43,305 bases of DNA, taken from positions 1 through 43,305 of the forward strand of contig JADHWC010000010.1 of assembly GCA_016783665.1 (NCBI GenBank), written 5' to 3'. Position numbers and translations under genes: made by a program. Source of the stretch: Fidelibacterota bacterium. Its GTDB lineage: Bacteria > Fidelibacterota > UBA2242. Numbering within the stretch: the stretch's first letter is position 1; every line of letters begins with the position of its first letter. Positions 1 to 5,741 of the stretch are shown piece by piece. The notes under the pieces are model-generated. The model had not been told where the DNA came from. It did not search any database and saw only the letters and a list, made by a program, of their open reading frames with translations.

Positions 1-16
1 ATTCGTTTGGAAAGCC

Positions 17-43
17 GGGACTGGTAGTCCCGATACATCGGGA
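17..43. repeat. two overlapping palindromes (GGGACT/AGTCCC and TCCCGAT/ATCGGGA)
   Basis: Bases 17-22 and 26-31 form GGGACT-ggt-AGTCCC, and bases 28-43 form TCCCGAT-ac-ATCGGGA. The two hairpins share four bases, so they could be alternative structures. The same CCCGA-type palindrome recurs at 3194-3209 and, in a wider form, at 32646-32682, which suggests a spacer repeat family of this genome. No coding frame crosses it intact. Confidence 0.6.
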
Positions 44-87
44 TTAGGCGAAGCGTCCATCAGATGCTGAACCTTCAAACGTCATGA

Positions 88-1233
88 TCGTCACAGTCCC
101 GGCATTTCTCTCTGAAGAGATACCCTGTTAATAAACAAACATCTGGACCTGATCAAGTACAAAATAAATCATTATCAATTGGTGTCGCTGCGCATATTTA
201 CAGTGCGTCTTGTAGTGGCCCTCGTGGTCAAGGGACTCTTTCATATGAAGAGATTATTGCTCCAGAAAATGGCATTTGGGTTTGTGCAAATCACAGTCGA
301 ATAATTGATGCGAACAGAGGAACATCCTATCCCTCGCCAACCCTCCACGCTTATAAAAAACTCCACGAAGCTCGCTTAACTCAAGAACAACAAGGTGTTA
401 AAATTGAGTATGGATGGTTTTATGGTATGAAAATTAATGCAAGCCCCTACTTTTTCACACCAGCATCTTTAAAGTTTGGTAAAGTTACTTGTATAATTGG
501 AGGAAATTCCTCAGGAAAATCACTACTTACTGAAATGGTTGCAGGCTTTTCCAATCAGAATCATCTTACAAGACTTAATCATTTTAAAACAAATTCTACT
601 GCGGAAATACAATATTTTACACCAAATCCACATTCTGTGAAACACACTAACTCCAATGGGAATGTGTTTAAATATTTCAGAGATGATATTTCAATTCCTA
701 CTCCACCTATAGATTTTAAAATAATATCACCATTAGATATTAAACATCCCAATGTATATCATAAACCAGATTTAGAGAAATTTTCTATCCTTTTGGGTAT
801 ACCAAAGACCGATATCCTTCGCATCACCGATCTGATTGAACAGTGTGGTACAGGCGATATTTCGAATATACAATTCGTAGATAATGGAGAGTTTTTATAT
901 CTTGATTTGTATGGAACTATAAAAAAATTACCATTTCGAGGTCTTTCTGGTAGTGAACAAGTTAGAGTTCTTGTTGAATATGCCATTTTAGCTGCTTATT
1001 ACTATTCTTTGCAAATCCCTACACTACTTTGTCTAGATTGTGGTATTGCTCAACTTGATATCAAATGGTTTGATCATATTTTATCAATTCTTTTATCAGA
1101 AAAATATAATTTCCAAACGATAGTAACATCCCATCCAAAAAATAACATAAATAACGACCAATTATTTGAAGATTGTAACATTATCCATCTATCTGGTGAA
1201 CGATTTAATGTCTTTATCGAGCAAGATAAATGA
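88..1233 (+). CDS. HNH-like domain fused to ABC/SMC-type ATPase, 5'-truncated; defence-like protein
   Basis: The frame is open from the stop at 85-87 to 1233, but the only ATG is at 427. Codons 130-360 translate to a recognisable HNH-like module: TSGP, then GVAAHI, SGPRGQGTLSYEE, ENGIWVCANHSRIID. This 'GVAAHI..GPR..ENGIWLC' block is familiar from nuclease-like domains joined to defence proteins. The ATPase follows: Walker A GGNSSGKS (residues 25-32 counted from ATG 427), ABC signature LSGSEQ (173-178) and Walker B-like PTLLCLDCG (198-206), with Cys where the catalytic Glu or Asp usually follows the Asp. The N-terminal Cys pair expected before TSGP is missing: RYPVNKQ stands where a CxxPxCNKQ-type sequence would be. 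No ATG, GTG or TTG precedes the domain, so the gene looks broken at its 5' end; translation from 427 would make only the ATPase. Domain calls are from motif recognition; the defence role is inferred. Confidence 0.6.
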   Translation, partial: SSQSRHFSLKRYPVNKQTSGPDQVQNKSLSIGVAAHIYSASCSGPRGQGTLSYEEIIAPENGIWVCANHSRIIDANRGTSYPSPTLHAYKKLHEARLTQEQQGVKIEYGWFYGMKINASPYFFTPASLKFGKVTCIIGGNSSGKSLLTEMVAGFSNQNHLTRLNHFKTNSTAEIQYFTPNPHSVKHTNSNGNVFKYFRDDISIPTPPIDFKIISPLDIKHPNVYHKPDLEKFSILLGIPKTDILRITDLIEQCGTGDISNIQFVDNGEFLYLDLYGTIKKLPFRGLSGSEQVRVLVEYAILAAYYYSLQIPTLLCLDCGIAQLDIKWFDHILSILLSEKYNFQTIVTSHPKNNINNDQLFEDCNIIHLSGERFNVFIEQDK

Positions 1234-1258
1234 TTTACAATCTAACGAATCTTCGCAC

Positions 1259-1312
1259 CTGACGCCATATAAATAAAATAACGATAGCCAAAAATCTTTA
1301 ATTCGGCGTCAG
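1259..1312. repeat. 8-bp inverted repeat flanking 38 nt
   Basis: CTGACGCC at 1259-1266 pairs perfectly with GGCGTCAG at 1305-1312, just downstream of the HNH-ATPase stop at 1233. The loop is long and AT-rich and no T-run follows, so this is a poor intrinsic terminator. It may be a remnant boundary of an inserted segment or a spacer repeat. Confidence 0.4.
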
Positions 1313-1350
1313 AGTGTGCCACAGGCATCTCTTCGAGACAAGCGGGGGTT

Positions 1351-1370
1351 GCCTGCCCGACGCAGGCGGG
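1351..1370. repeat. GCCTGCCCGAC-type hairpin repeat, copy 1
   Basis: GCCTGC (1351-1356) and GCAGGC (1362-1367) form a hairpin around CCGAC and are followed by GGG. A second copy of the motif, GCCTGCCCGAC followed by CAGGCGGGG, lies at 3295-3318. Both copies are in gene-free spacers. Confidence 0.5.
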
Positions 1371-1588
1371 AGATAAGCCATCTATCTGGAAATTGCACGG
1401 CTTTGAGTTATGCTGATAATCAGTGATGAACAGGTGGAATATTCAGCTTATTGCAGCTTAATTTCAATGGACATCTTTCCGAATTAACAGCAGCGCTGCT
1501 ATCGACAGACTCTTTTATGCGGTCACTCATCGTTTGTCTGTTAGGGAAGTAAATATTAAGAATATTACTTGTAGATAACCATATTACT

Positions 1589-1611
1589 ATGTATCTTCTA
1601 TGTAGATACAT
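1589..1611. promoter_or_regulatory. candidate MazE/MazEF operator
   Basis: ATGTATCT (1589-1596) and AGATACAT (1604-1611) form a perfect 8-bp inverted repeat with a 7-nt spacer. The right arm ends 5 nt before the ribosome binding site of mazE. A further GTAGATA half-site is at 1571-1577. TA operons of this family are normally autorepressed by the antitoxin or the complex at palindromes in this position; binding here is inferred. Confidence 0.45.
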
Positions 1612-1626
1612 TATTTGGAGGTCAAT

Positions 1627-1869
1627 ATGCAAACAACAATACAGAAATGGGGCAACAGTCTGGCAATCAGGATTCCAAAATCTTTTGCATCCGAAACGAA
1701 AATAAATAATGGAACCAAAGTTGACTTGTTAATTAAAAATAATCAGTTAATCATAGCGCCGATAATAAAAGAAGAATATACTTTAGATGCATTTCTTTCG
1801 GAAATTAATGATTCAAATATTCACAATGAAATAGACTTTGGAGAACCGTTAGGAAAAGAATTAATCTAA
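1627..1869 (+). CDS. mazE: MazE-like antitoxin (AbrB/SpoVT fold)
   Basis: An 80-residue antitoxin of the MazE/PemI family. The N-terminal half (IQKWGNSLAIRIPKSF, about residues 4-19) is the classic swapped-hairpin DNA-binding domain, and the acidic C-terminal tail is the part that wraps the toxin in known MazEF complexes. ATG 1627 is preferred over an upstream TTG at 1615, because GGAGG at 1617-1621 sits 5 nt before it and would lie inside the longer reading. The stop TAA shares its last base with the ATG of the toxin at 1869, indicating translational coupling. An inverted repeat at 1589-1611 is a likely autoregulatory operator. Confidence 0.9.
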   Translation: MQTTIQKWGNSLAIRIPKSFASETKINNGTKVDLLIKNNQLIIAPIIKEEYTLDAFLSEINDSNIHNEIDFGEPLGKELI

Positions 1870-2207
1870 TGAGTTCTAATTATATACCTGGCAGAGGGGA
1901 TATCGTCTGGTTAGATTTTACTCCGCAAGCAGGACACGAACAAGCAGGTAAAAGACCCGCAATAGTGATTTCTCCTAAAAGTTATAACTCTAAAGTTGGA
2001 TTCGCCTTATTTCTACCGATAACAAGTAAACAAAAAGGCTATCCTTTTGAAATAAAACTACCAAATGATCTACCAATTTCAGGCGTTGTACTTTCAGATC
2101 AAATAAAGAGTTTGAATTGGAAAATAAGGAAAATAAAATATATATGTACTGTTCCTGAAAAATACTATCTGGAAGCTATTAAGAAATTTTCAGTACTGAT
2201 CAAATAA
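1869..2207 (+). CDS. mazF: MazF-family endoribonuclease toxin
   Basis: A 112-residue toxin matching MazF/ChpB along its full length. It has the N-terminal GRGDIVWLDFTPQAGHEQAG..RPAIVIS block (E24, R29 region), the PITSKQKGYPFE strand and the GVVLSDQIKSLNW segment. MazF proteins cleave mRNA at short sequence motifs, with the conserved Arg and the Thr/Ser after the PxT strand in the active site. The start overlaps the mazE stop by one base. All expected blocks are present, so the toxin looks intact. Its target sequence cannot be predicted from this. Confidence 0.92.
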   Translation: MSSNYIPGRGDIVWLDFTPQAGHEQAGKRPAIVISPKSYNSKVGFALFLPITSKQKGYPFEIKLPNDLPISGVVLSDQIKSLNWKIRKIKYICTVPEKYYLEAIKKFSVLIK

Positions 2208-2295
2208 ATTTAACCGCTAATAAATAAAAGCTTGATACGACGTTTCTGTCGTAATCAATCCAGGGTTCAAGAAGCCCGGATTTCAGCGACTAACC

Positions 2296-2336
2296 CTCAC
2301 TCGACCGGAAAACGAAACGCTGCCGGTGAGTTTTTT
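2296..2336 (+). terminator. candidate intrinsic terminator after mazEF
   Basis: CTCAC (2296-2300) can pair with GTGAG (2326-2330), with inner CCG/CGG pairing interrupted by an internal loop, and six T residues (2331-2336) follow at once. It lies 89 nt after the mazF stop and before the next TA operon. The imperfect stem lowers confidence. Confidence 0.4.
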
Positions 2337-2404
2337 CGTTAGATTTTTATTGCCTCTATCTATGTGTTTATGTATACTAGCACTATGCATAATAGGAGAA
2401 TAAA

Positions 2405-2644
2405 GTGAAAGCCTCGGTAGTTGATTTAAGATATAAGATGAATGATGTTTTAAAAGCATTAGACCGAAATGAAAAAATAACAATTCTTTATCATGGAAAA
2501 GTAAAAGGAATAATATCACCTGTCTTAAATAAGAAAAACAGGAAAGTCAGTGAACATCGCTTCTTTGGAATGTACGAAAAAAGTAAAAAATCAGTCGAAC
2601 AAGAGCTGGAAGATTTAAGAGGAAACCGCTACAATGATATTTGA
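2405..2644 (+). CDS. Phd/YefM-like antitoxin
   Basis: A 79-residue protein starting at GTG 2405 with AGGAG at 2394-2398, 6 nt upstream. The N-terminal half, with VVDLRYKMNDVLKALDRNEKI followed by ILYHGKVKGII, has the Phd/YefM pattern (helix, then beta-hairpin). The C-terminal half (HRFFGMY...SVEQELEDLRGNRY) is the charged toxin-binding tail seen in antitoxins paired with PIN toxins. It overlaps the downstream PIN gene by 11 nt. Small palindromic stretches at 2365-2392 may be its operator, but no clean repeat stands out. Confidence 0.82.
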   Translation: MKASVVDLRYKMNDVLKALDRNEKITILYHGKVKGIISPVLNKKNRKVSEHRFFGMYEKSKKSVEQELEDLRGNRYNDI

Positions 2645-3011
2645 TACTGATATCTTTATTTGGGTACAACGGAAAAATGAAAGAGCCGCCGATCTAATTG
2701 ATAAATCAGTTCAAAGATACTTATCAATACAGTCATATATGGAATTGCTCCAAAGTGCAAATAATAAGAGTCAGCATAAATACATTAAAGATTTTCTAAA
2801 TGAATACGATTTTATCGTTTTACCCTTTACTGAAAACATCGGACACCGGGCTTCTATCTATATCGAAGAGTACACTTTATCATCTGATTTAAGAGCAGGT
2901 GATGCTATTATTGCGGCAACCGCAGTCGAACATAATATGATTCTTGTATCGAGTAACGCTGAACATTTTAAACCAATCAAAGAATTACAATTAAATATAT
3001 TCAAGCCATAA
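2634..3011 (+). CDS. vapC: PIN-domain (VapC-like) ribonuclease toxin
   Basis: A 125-residue PIN-domain protein. Acidic metal ligands are visible at D4 and D6 (FDTDIF), E37 (SYMELLQ) and D90 (LRAGDAIIAATA), followed by the terminal SSNAEHF block (S/T-N motif). This is the full VapC quartet at standard length, so the nuclease is probably active. VapC toxins cleave tRNA or rRNA. The start ATG lies inside the end of the antitoxin gene (11-nt overlap), the usual coupling for such pairs. The target is unknown. Confidence 0.88.
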   Translation: MIFDTDIFIWVQRKNERAADLIDKSVQRYLSIQSYMELLQSANNKSQHKYIKDFLNEYDFIVLPFTENIGHRASIYIEEYTLSSDLRAGDAIIAATAVEHNMILVSSNAEHFKPIKELQLNIFKP

Positions 3012-3119
3012 AAAATTCGTAACTATTCAGCCGCAAACATGTCAGGTTTTATAATTTCCTTTTGGCAACAGGGCTTTACTCTGTAACCCTTCCACATCAC
3101 AACCCCGAAGCAAAATTAT

Positions 3120-3262
3120 AAACATTAACCACTCAATTTATTGAGTGGATTTGACGCTTCCAGCAATACAAACCGAATTTATTCGGTGAGTACCCCGACT
3201 AAAGTCGGGACGACAGGTAGAAGCCATTTTATCCCATCGAATAAATTCGATGGTTAATGTTT
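3120..3262. repeat. 143-bp element: four hairpins enclosed by a 12-bp inverted repeat
   Basis: The outer arms 3120-3131 (AAACATTAACCA) and 3251-3262 are perfect reverse complements. Inside are four perfect hairpins with 2-4 nt loops: 3129-3148 (CCACTCAA/TTGAGTGG), 3172-3187 (ACCGAAT/ATTCGGT), 3194-3209 (CCCGACT/AGTCGGG) and 3234-3253 (CCATCGAAT/ATTCGATGG). Each has an A/T-only loop. There is no coding content, so the arrangement resembles a miniature repeat element or a structured RNA rather than a terminator. Class unknown. Confidence 0.65.
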
Positions 3263-3294
3263 TTCTGCAGCCGAGCTAAGTGCCGTTGCGTAGC

Positions 3295-3318
3295 GCCTGC
3301 CCGACCTGTCAGGCGGGG
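3295..3318. repeat. GCCTGCCCGAC-type hairpin repeat, copy 2
   Basis: GCCTG (3295-3299) pairs with CAGGC (3310-3314) around a CCCGACCTGT loop, and GGGG follows. It shares GCCTGCCCGAC and AGGCGGG with the copy at 1351-1370. Confidence 0.5.
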
Positions 3319-3382
3319 AGCCCCGGAACGATAATAAAACTTGCTCACTTTATATAGCTGAGTAGTTACAAAAATTCTAACA

Positions 3383-3481
3383 ATGCGTATGAACCCGGCG
3401 CTTAGATATCTTCTTCCGTCAGTAGCCGGACTTTCTGCTTTTGATGATTTTGAAGATTTTAAAGAAGATTTTTTGAAATAA
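3383..3481 (+). CDS. possible 32-residue acidic microprotein
   Basis: ATG 3383 opens a 32-codon frame ending at TAA 3479-3481. The second half is regular and acidic-aromatic (AFDDFEDFKEDFLK), as in an amphipathic helix. No clear Shine-Dalgarno precedes it and no family is recognised. It could be chance or a gene remnant. It lies just before a TA-like pair, where short antitoxin-like genes would not be surprising. Confidence 0.18.
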   Translation: MRMNPALRYLLPSVAGLSAFDDFEDFKEDFLK

Positions 3482-3540
3482 TAATGGAGTTGTGGGATAA
3501 AATCTCGCCGTACCACATCTCCAGATCGTTGGAAATTTGA

Positions 3541-3572
3541 TTTGTATAAAGACCGTTCCTTTGCTATCTTTT
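3541..3572 (+). promoter_or_regulatory. candidate Bacteroidetes-type promoter
   Basis: TTTG at 3541-3544 and TATCTTTT at 3565-3572 are separated by 20 nt, close to the Bacteroidetes -33/-7 pattern (TTTG, 19-21 nt, TAnnTTTG). The -7 box ends 4 nt before ATG 3577, so the transcript would be nearly leaderless, consistent with the lack of a Shine-Dalgarno. One match of this quality can arise by chance. Confidence 0.25.
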
Positions 3573-3576
3573 ACTC

Positions 3577-3774
3577 ATGAAACTGAATAGAATCATTACC
3601 AGGAAATACTCTTCAAGCAAATCCGGAATAGAAAAGCCGGCGCAAATTTCAGCGAGTGAATCGATCTCTTTTGTTTGGGATTTAAGCAAAGAAGTATTCT
3701 CATTAACGAAGAAACACGATGTTGAATCAAGACTACAAAGAGATGTTATCAACATTATTAGAAGAAGAAGTTAA
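3577..3774 (+). CDS. small partner protein of the nucleotidyltransferase TA-like pair
   Basis: A 65-residue basic protein. The C-terminal two-thirds (SFVWDLSKEVFSLT, then VESRLQRDVINIIRR) matches a small-protein pattern I recognise upstream of MNT-like nucleotidyltransferases, with consensus roughly 'W.LT.E.W...ESRLQR'. Its last 56 nt overlap the next gene in a different frame, and both readings of that DNA carry conserved-looking sequence. It is probably one member of a two-gene TA-like or regulatory pair; which member is the toxin is not shown by sequence. No Shine-Dalgarno is visible. A possible -33/-7 promoter lies at 3541-3572. Confidence 0.6.
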   Translation: MKLNRIITRKYSSSKSGIEKPAQISASESISFVWDLSKEVFSLTKKHDVESRLQRDVINIIRRRS

Positions 3775-4162
3775 TTTTCTTCTTGTTGGTGCATATGCCA
3801 TGGCGGCACACGGATATCCTAGTGCAACAGGAGATATCGACATTTTTATTCAGCCGAATGAAACCAATGCCGAAAAAGTCTATAGTGCATTGATCAAATT
3901 TGGAGCGCCTTTAAAGAACGTTTCCATTGAAGATTTTTCAACCCCGGGCACGATTTTTCAAATCGGAGTTGCGCCAAGAAGAATTTACATAATCAACTCA
4001 ATAGACTGCGTGTCATTTGAAGATGCTTACTCAGACAGAATAATCGTTGAAATCGAATCCATTCCTGTTCCCGTTATTTCCAAAGAGAATATCATCAAAA
4101 ATAAAGAGGCGACAGGCAGGCCAAAGGACAAGCTTGACGCCGACAACCTTAAGAATTCCTGA
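3719..4162 (+). CDS. MNT-like nucleotidyltransferase (DUF6036-type) of a TA-like pair
   Basis: A 147-residue minimal nucleotidyltransferase. LLVGAYAMAAHGYPSATGDIDIF (residues 21-43) has the beta-polymerase-fold pattern: a Gly-rich turn, then D39 and D41 as metal ligands. The C-terminal VPVPVISKENIIKNKEATGRPKDKLD block is the usual end of this family, so the protein appears full length. Relatives act as toxins or antitoxins that transfer nucleotides to tRNA or to a partner. The start at ATG 3719 gives the typical 'DYKEML..L' N-terminus and places the first 56 nt inside the upstream gene. The substrate is not predictable. Confidence 0.75.
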   Translation: MLNQDYKEMLSTLLEEEVNFLLVGAYAMAAHGYPSATGDIDIFIQPNETNAEKVYSALIKFGAPLKNVSIEDFSTPGTIFQIGVAPRRIYIINSIDCVSFEDAYSDRIIVEIESIPVPVISKENIIKNKEATGRPKDKLDADNLKNS

Positions 4163-4391
4163 CAGTTGCTTCCAAACGACGGCGGGAACCGCGCCTGAAG
4201 CAGACGTTATTCCTAAAGAAGGGCTGATAGAAAATCTTGTAAACCGGATATTTGAGAAACAATATATACTTCATTGTTAGTTATCTCTCTCCTTTTTAAA
4301 TTGAACCGGCAATAATCGAATCAGGTTTTTAAAATTAAAGTAACGTGGCTTTAAATTTTGTATCAATTTATAAACAAATAAGAGGAACGAT

Positions 4392-5717
4392 ATGAACAAA
4401 TCTATTCAACATTTTGCTCTGATCTTTCTATTCACAGTTGGCACCGGCAATTTTACGTCGGCTGCTCCCGACCGCACCACTGCCGCCCATGATCCGATGC
4501 CAACCAAAATTCCCGACCACATAATCCTGACCTGGAGTGATGACCCGGCAACCACCCAATCGGTTACATGGCGGACCGATACGAGTATCGTGGAATCCTA
4601 TGGAGAAATCGCCCGGGCTGACGCTTCGCCAAATTTTATTCATTACACAAATATAATAGATGCAAAAACCGAAAATTTTTTATTGGATGATTACTGCGCC
4701 AACTATCATTCGATCACCTTTACTAACTTGCACCCTAATACGCTGTATCTTTACCGCGTCGGATCTGAAGATAACTGGAGGAGCGAATGGTTTCAGTTCC
4801 GCACCGCCAGCCGGGAATCTGAGCCCTTTACGTTCATATATTTGGGAGACGGTCAGAATAATTTACTCTCAATGTGGTCCCGCTCTATCCGTGGAGCATA
4901 CAGCGCCGCGCCGGATGCCCGCTTTATCATACATGCCGGAGACCTGGTCAGCTTCTCAGATTCTTATCTTCAATGGAGTAAATGGTTCGAAGCCGCCGGC
5001 TGGATAAACGGCATGGCTCCTTCCATTCCGGTTCCCGGAAATCATGAATACTATCACGGTTCCGGGAAAAAACGCTATTTAACTGACTACTGGCGACCGC
5101 AATTCACACTTCCGGAAAACGGTATTGATTCACTTCCCGAAAGTAATTATTACATCGATTTTCAGGGCTTACGAATACTGGCGATGAATTCTAATGAACA
5201 TCTTGAAGAGCAGGCAGAATGGCTGGAAACAGTCCTGAAAGACAATCCGAATCGCTGGACAATTGCCACGTTTCATCATACGATTTACGCAGCCACTGTT
5301 AATCGGGATCATAAAAAGCTCCGTGAAACCTGGAAACCGCTATTTGATAAATACCATGTCGATCTCGTCCTTGCCGGTCATGATCACGCCTACTCCCGGG
5401 GACATAATATCGATCCGAACATCGGAATTTCCGACCCGCAAACAGGGACGGTTTACGTTGTATCGGTTAGCGGACCTAAAATGTACGACTTGACTGACGA
5501 CCGCTGGATGGACCGGGCAGCGGAAAACACGCAGCTGTATCAGGTTATCTCAGTTGATCAGAAGACACTCAGTTATCGTTCATATACTGTAACCGGTGAA
5601 TTATATGATGCTTTTCAGGTTATTAAAAAGAAGAATAAACCCAATAAAATTATCGATCAAAAACCGCAAAATTTTCCCGAAAGAACATTTCAGAACACAT
5701 TATCAATTCCGAAATAG
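4392..5717 (+). CDS. secreted purple-acid-phosphatase-like metallophosphoesterase
   Basis: A 441-residue exported phosphoesterase. Residues 1-25 are a signal peptide (hydrophobic core, cleavage near TSAA). Residues about 40-140 form the fibronectin-like N-terminal domain of purple acid phosphatases (HIILTWSDDPATTQSVTW), followed by the calcineurin-like fold. The metal motifs are GDGQ 152-155 (Gln instead of the usual Gly), GDL 183-185, GNHE 216-219, the His pair 295-296 and GHDH 329-332, so the dinuclear centre looks complete. It probably releases phosphate from organic esters in the periplasm or outside the cell. A secreted EEP-fold lipoprotein follows 24 nt downstream, suggesting co-transcription for phosphorus or nucleotide scavenging. 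ATG 4392 has a GAGG-type site just upstream. Confidence 0.85.
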   Translation: MNKSIQHFALIFLFTVGTGNFTSAAPDRTTAAHDPMPTKIPDHIILTWSDDPATTQSVTWRTDTSIVESYGEIARADASPNFIHYTNIIDAKTENFLLDDYCANYHSITFTNLHPNTLYLYRVGSEDNWRSEWFQFRTASRESEPFTFIYLGDGQNNLLSMWSRSIRGAYSAAPDARFIIHAGDLVSFSDSYLQWSKWFEAAGWINGMAPSIPVPGNHEYYHGSGKKRYLTDYWRPQFTLPENGIDSLPESNYYIDFQGLRILAMNSNEHLEEQAEWLETVLKDNPNRWTIATFHHTIYAATVNRDHKKLRETWKPLFDKYHVDLVLAGHDHAYSRGHNIDPNIGISDPQTGTVYVVSVSGPKMYDLTDDRWMDRAAENTQLYQVISVDQKTLSYRSYTVTGELYDAFQVIKKKNKPNKIIDQKPQNFPERTFQNTLSIPK

Positions 5718-5741
5718 AGCAAAAATTTGTATAATTGGCGG

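Larger units (their letters stand above)
1234..1626. other. 393-bp spacer between the ATPase and mazE, repeat-bearing
   Basis: No coding frame is convincing on either strand. The stretch holds the inverted repeat at 1259-1312, the GCCTGC/GCAGGC hairpin at 1351-1367 and the presumed mazE operator at 1589-1611. A 70-codon minus-strand frame at 1420-1632 has no family resemblance and runs antisense across the mazE leader. Confidence 0.5.
3012..3576. other. 565-bp spacer, palindrome-rich, no firm gene
   Basis: The stretch holds the nested palindrome element at 3120-3262, the second GCCTGCCCGAC repeat at 3295 and a 32-codon frame at 3383-3481 of doubtful status. A 95-codon minus-strand frame (3229-3516) runs through the palindromes and has a low-complexity Ser/Lys stretch, so it is not accepted as a gene. 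Confidence 0.5.

Noticed and set aside
3229-3516. 95-codon minus-strand frame
   Set aside because: It runs through the palindrome cluster, has low-complexity Ser/Lys content and no family resemblance; it is antisense to a better-looking short plus-strand frame.
4047-4280. 77-codon plus-strand frame overlapping the nucleotidyltransferase end
   Set aside because: Most of it is an out-of-frame reading of the nucleotidyltransferase; the last 25 residues look protein-like but lack a start, ribosome site or recognised homology.
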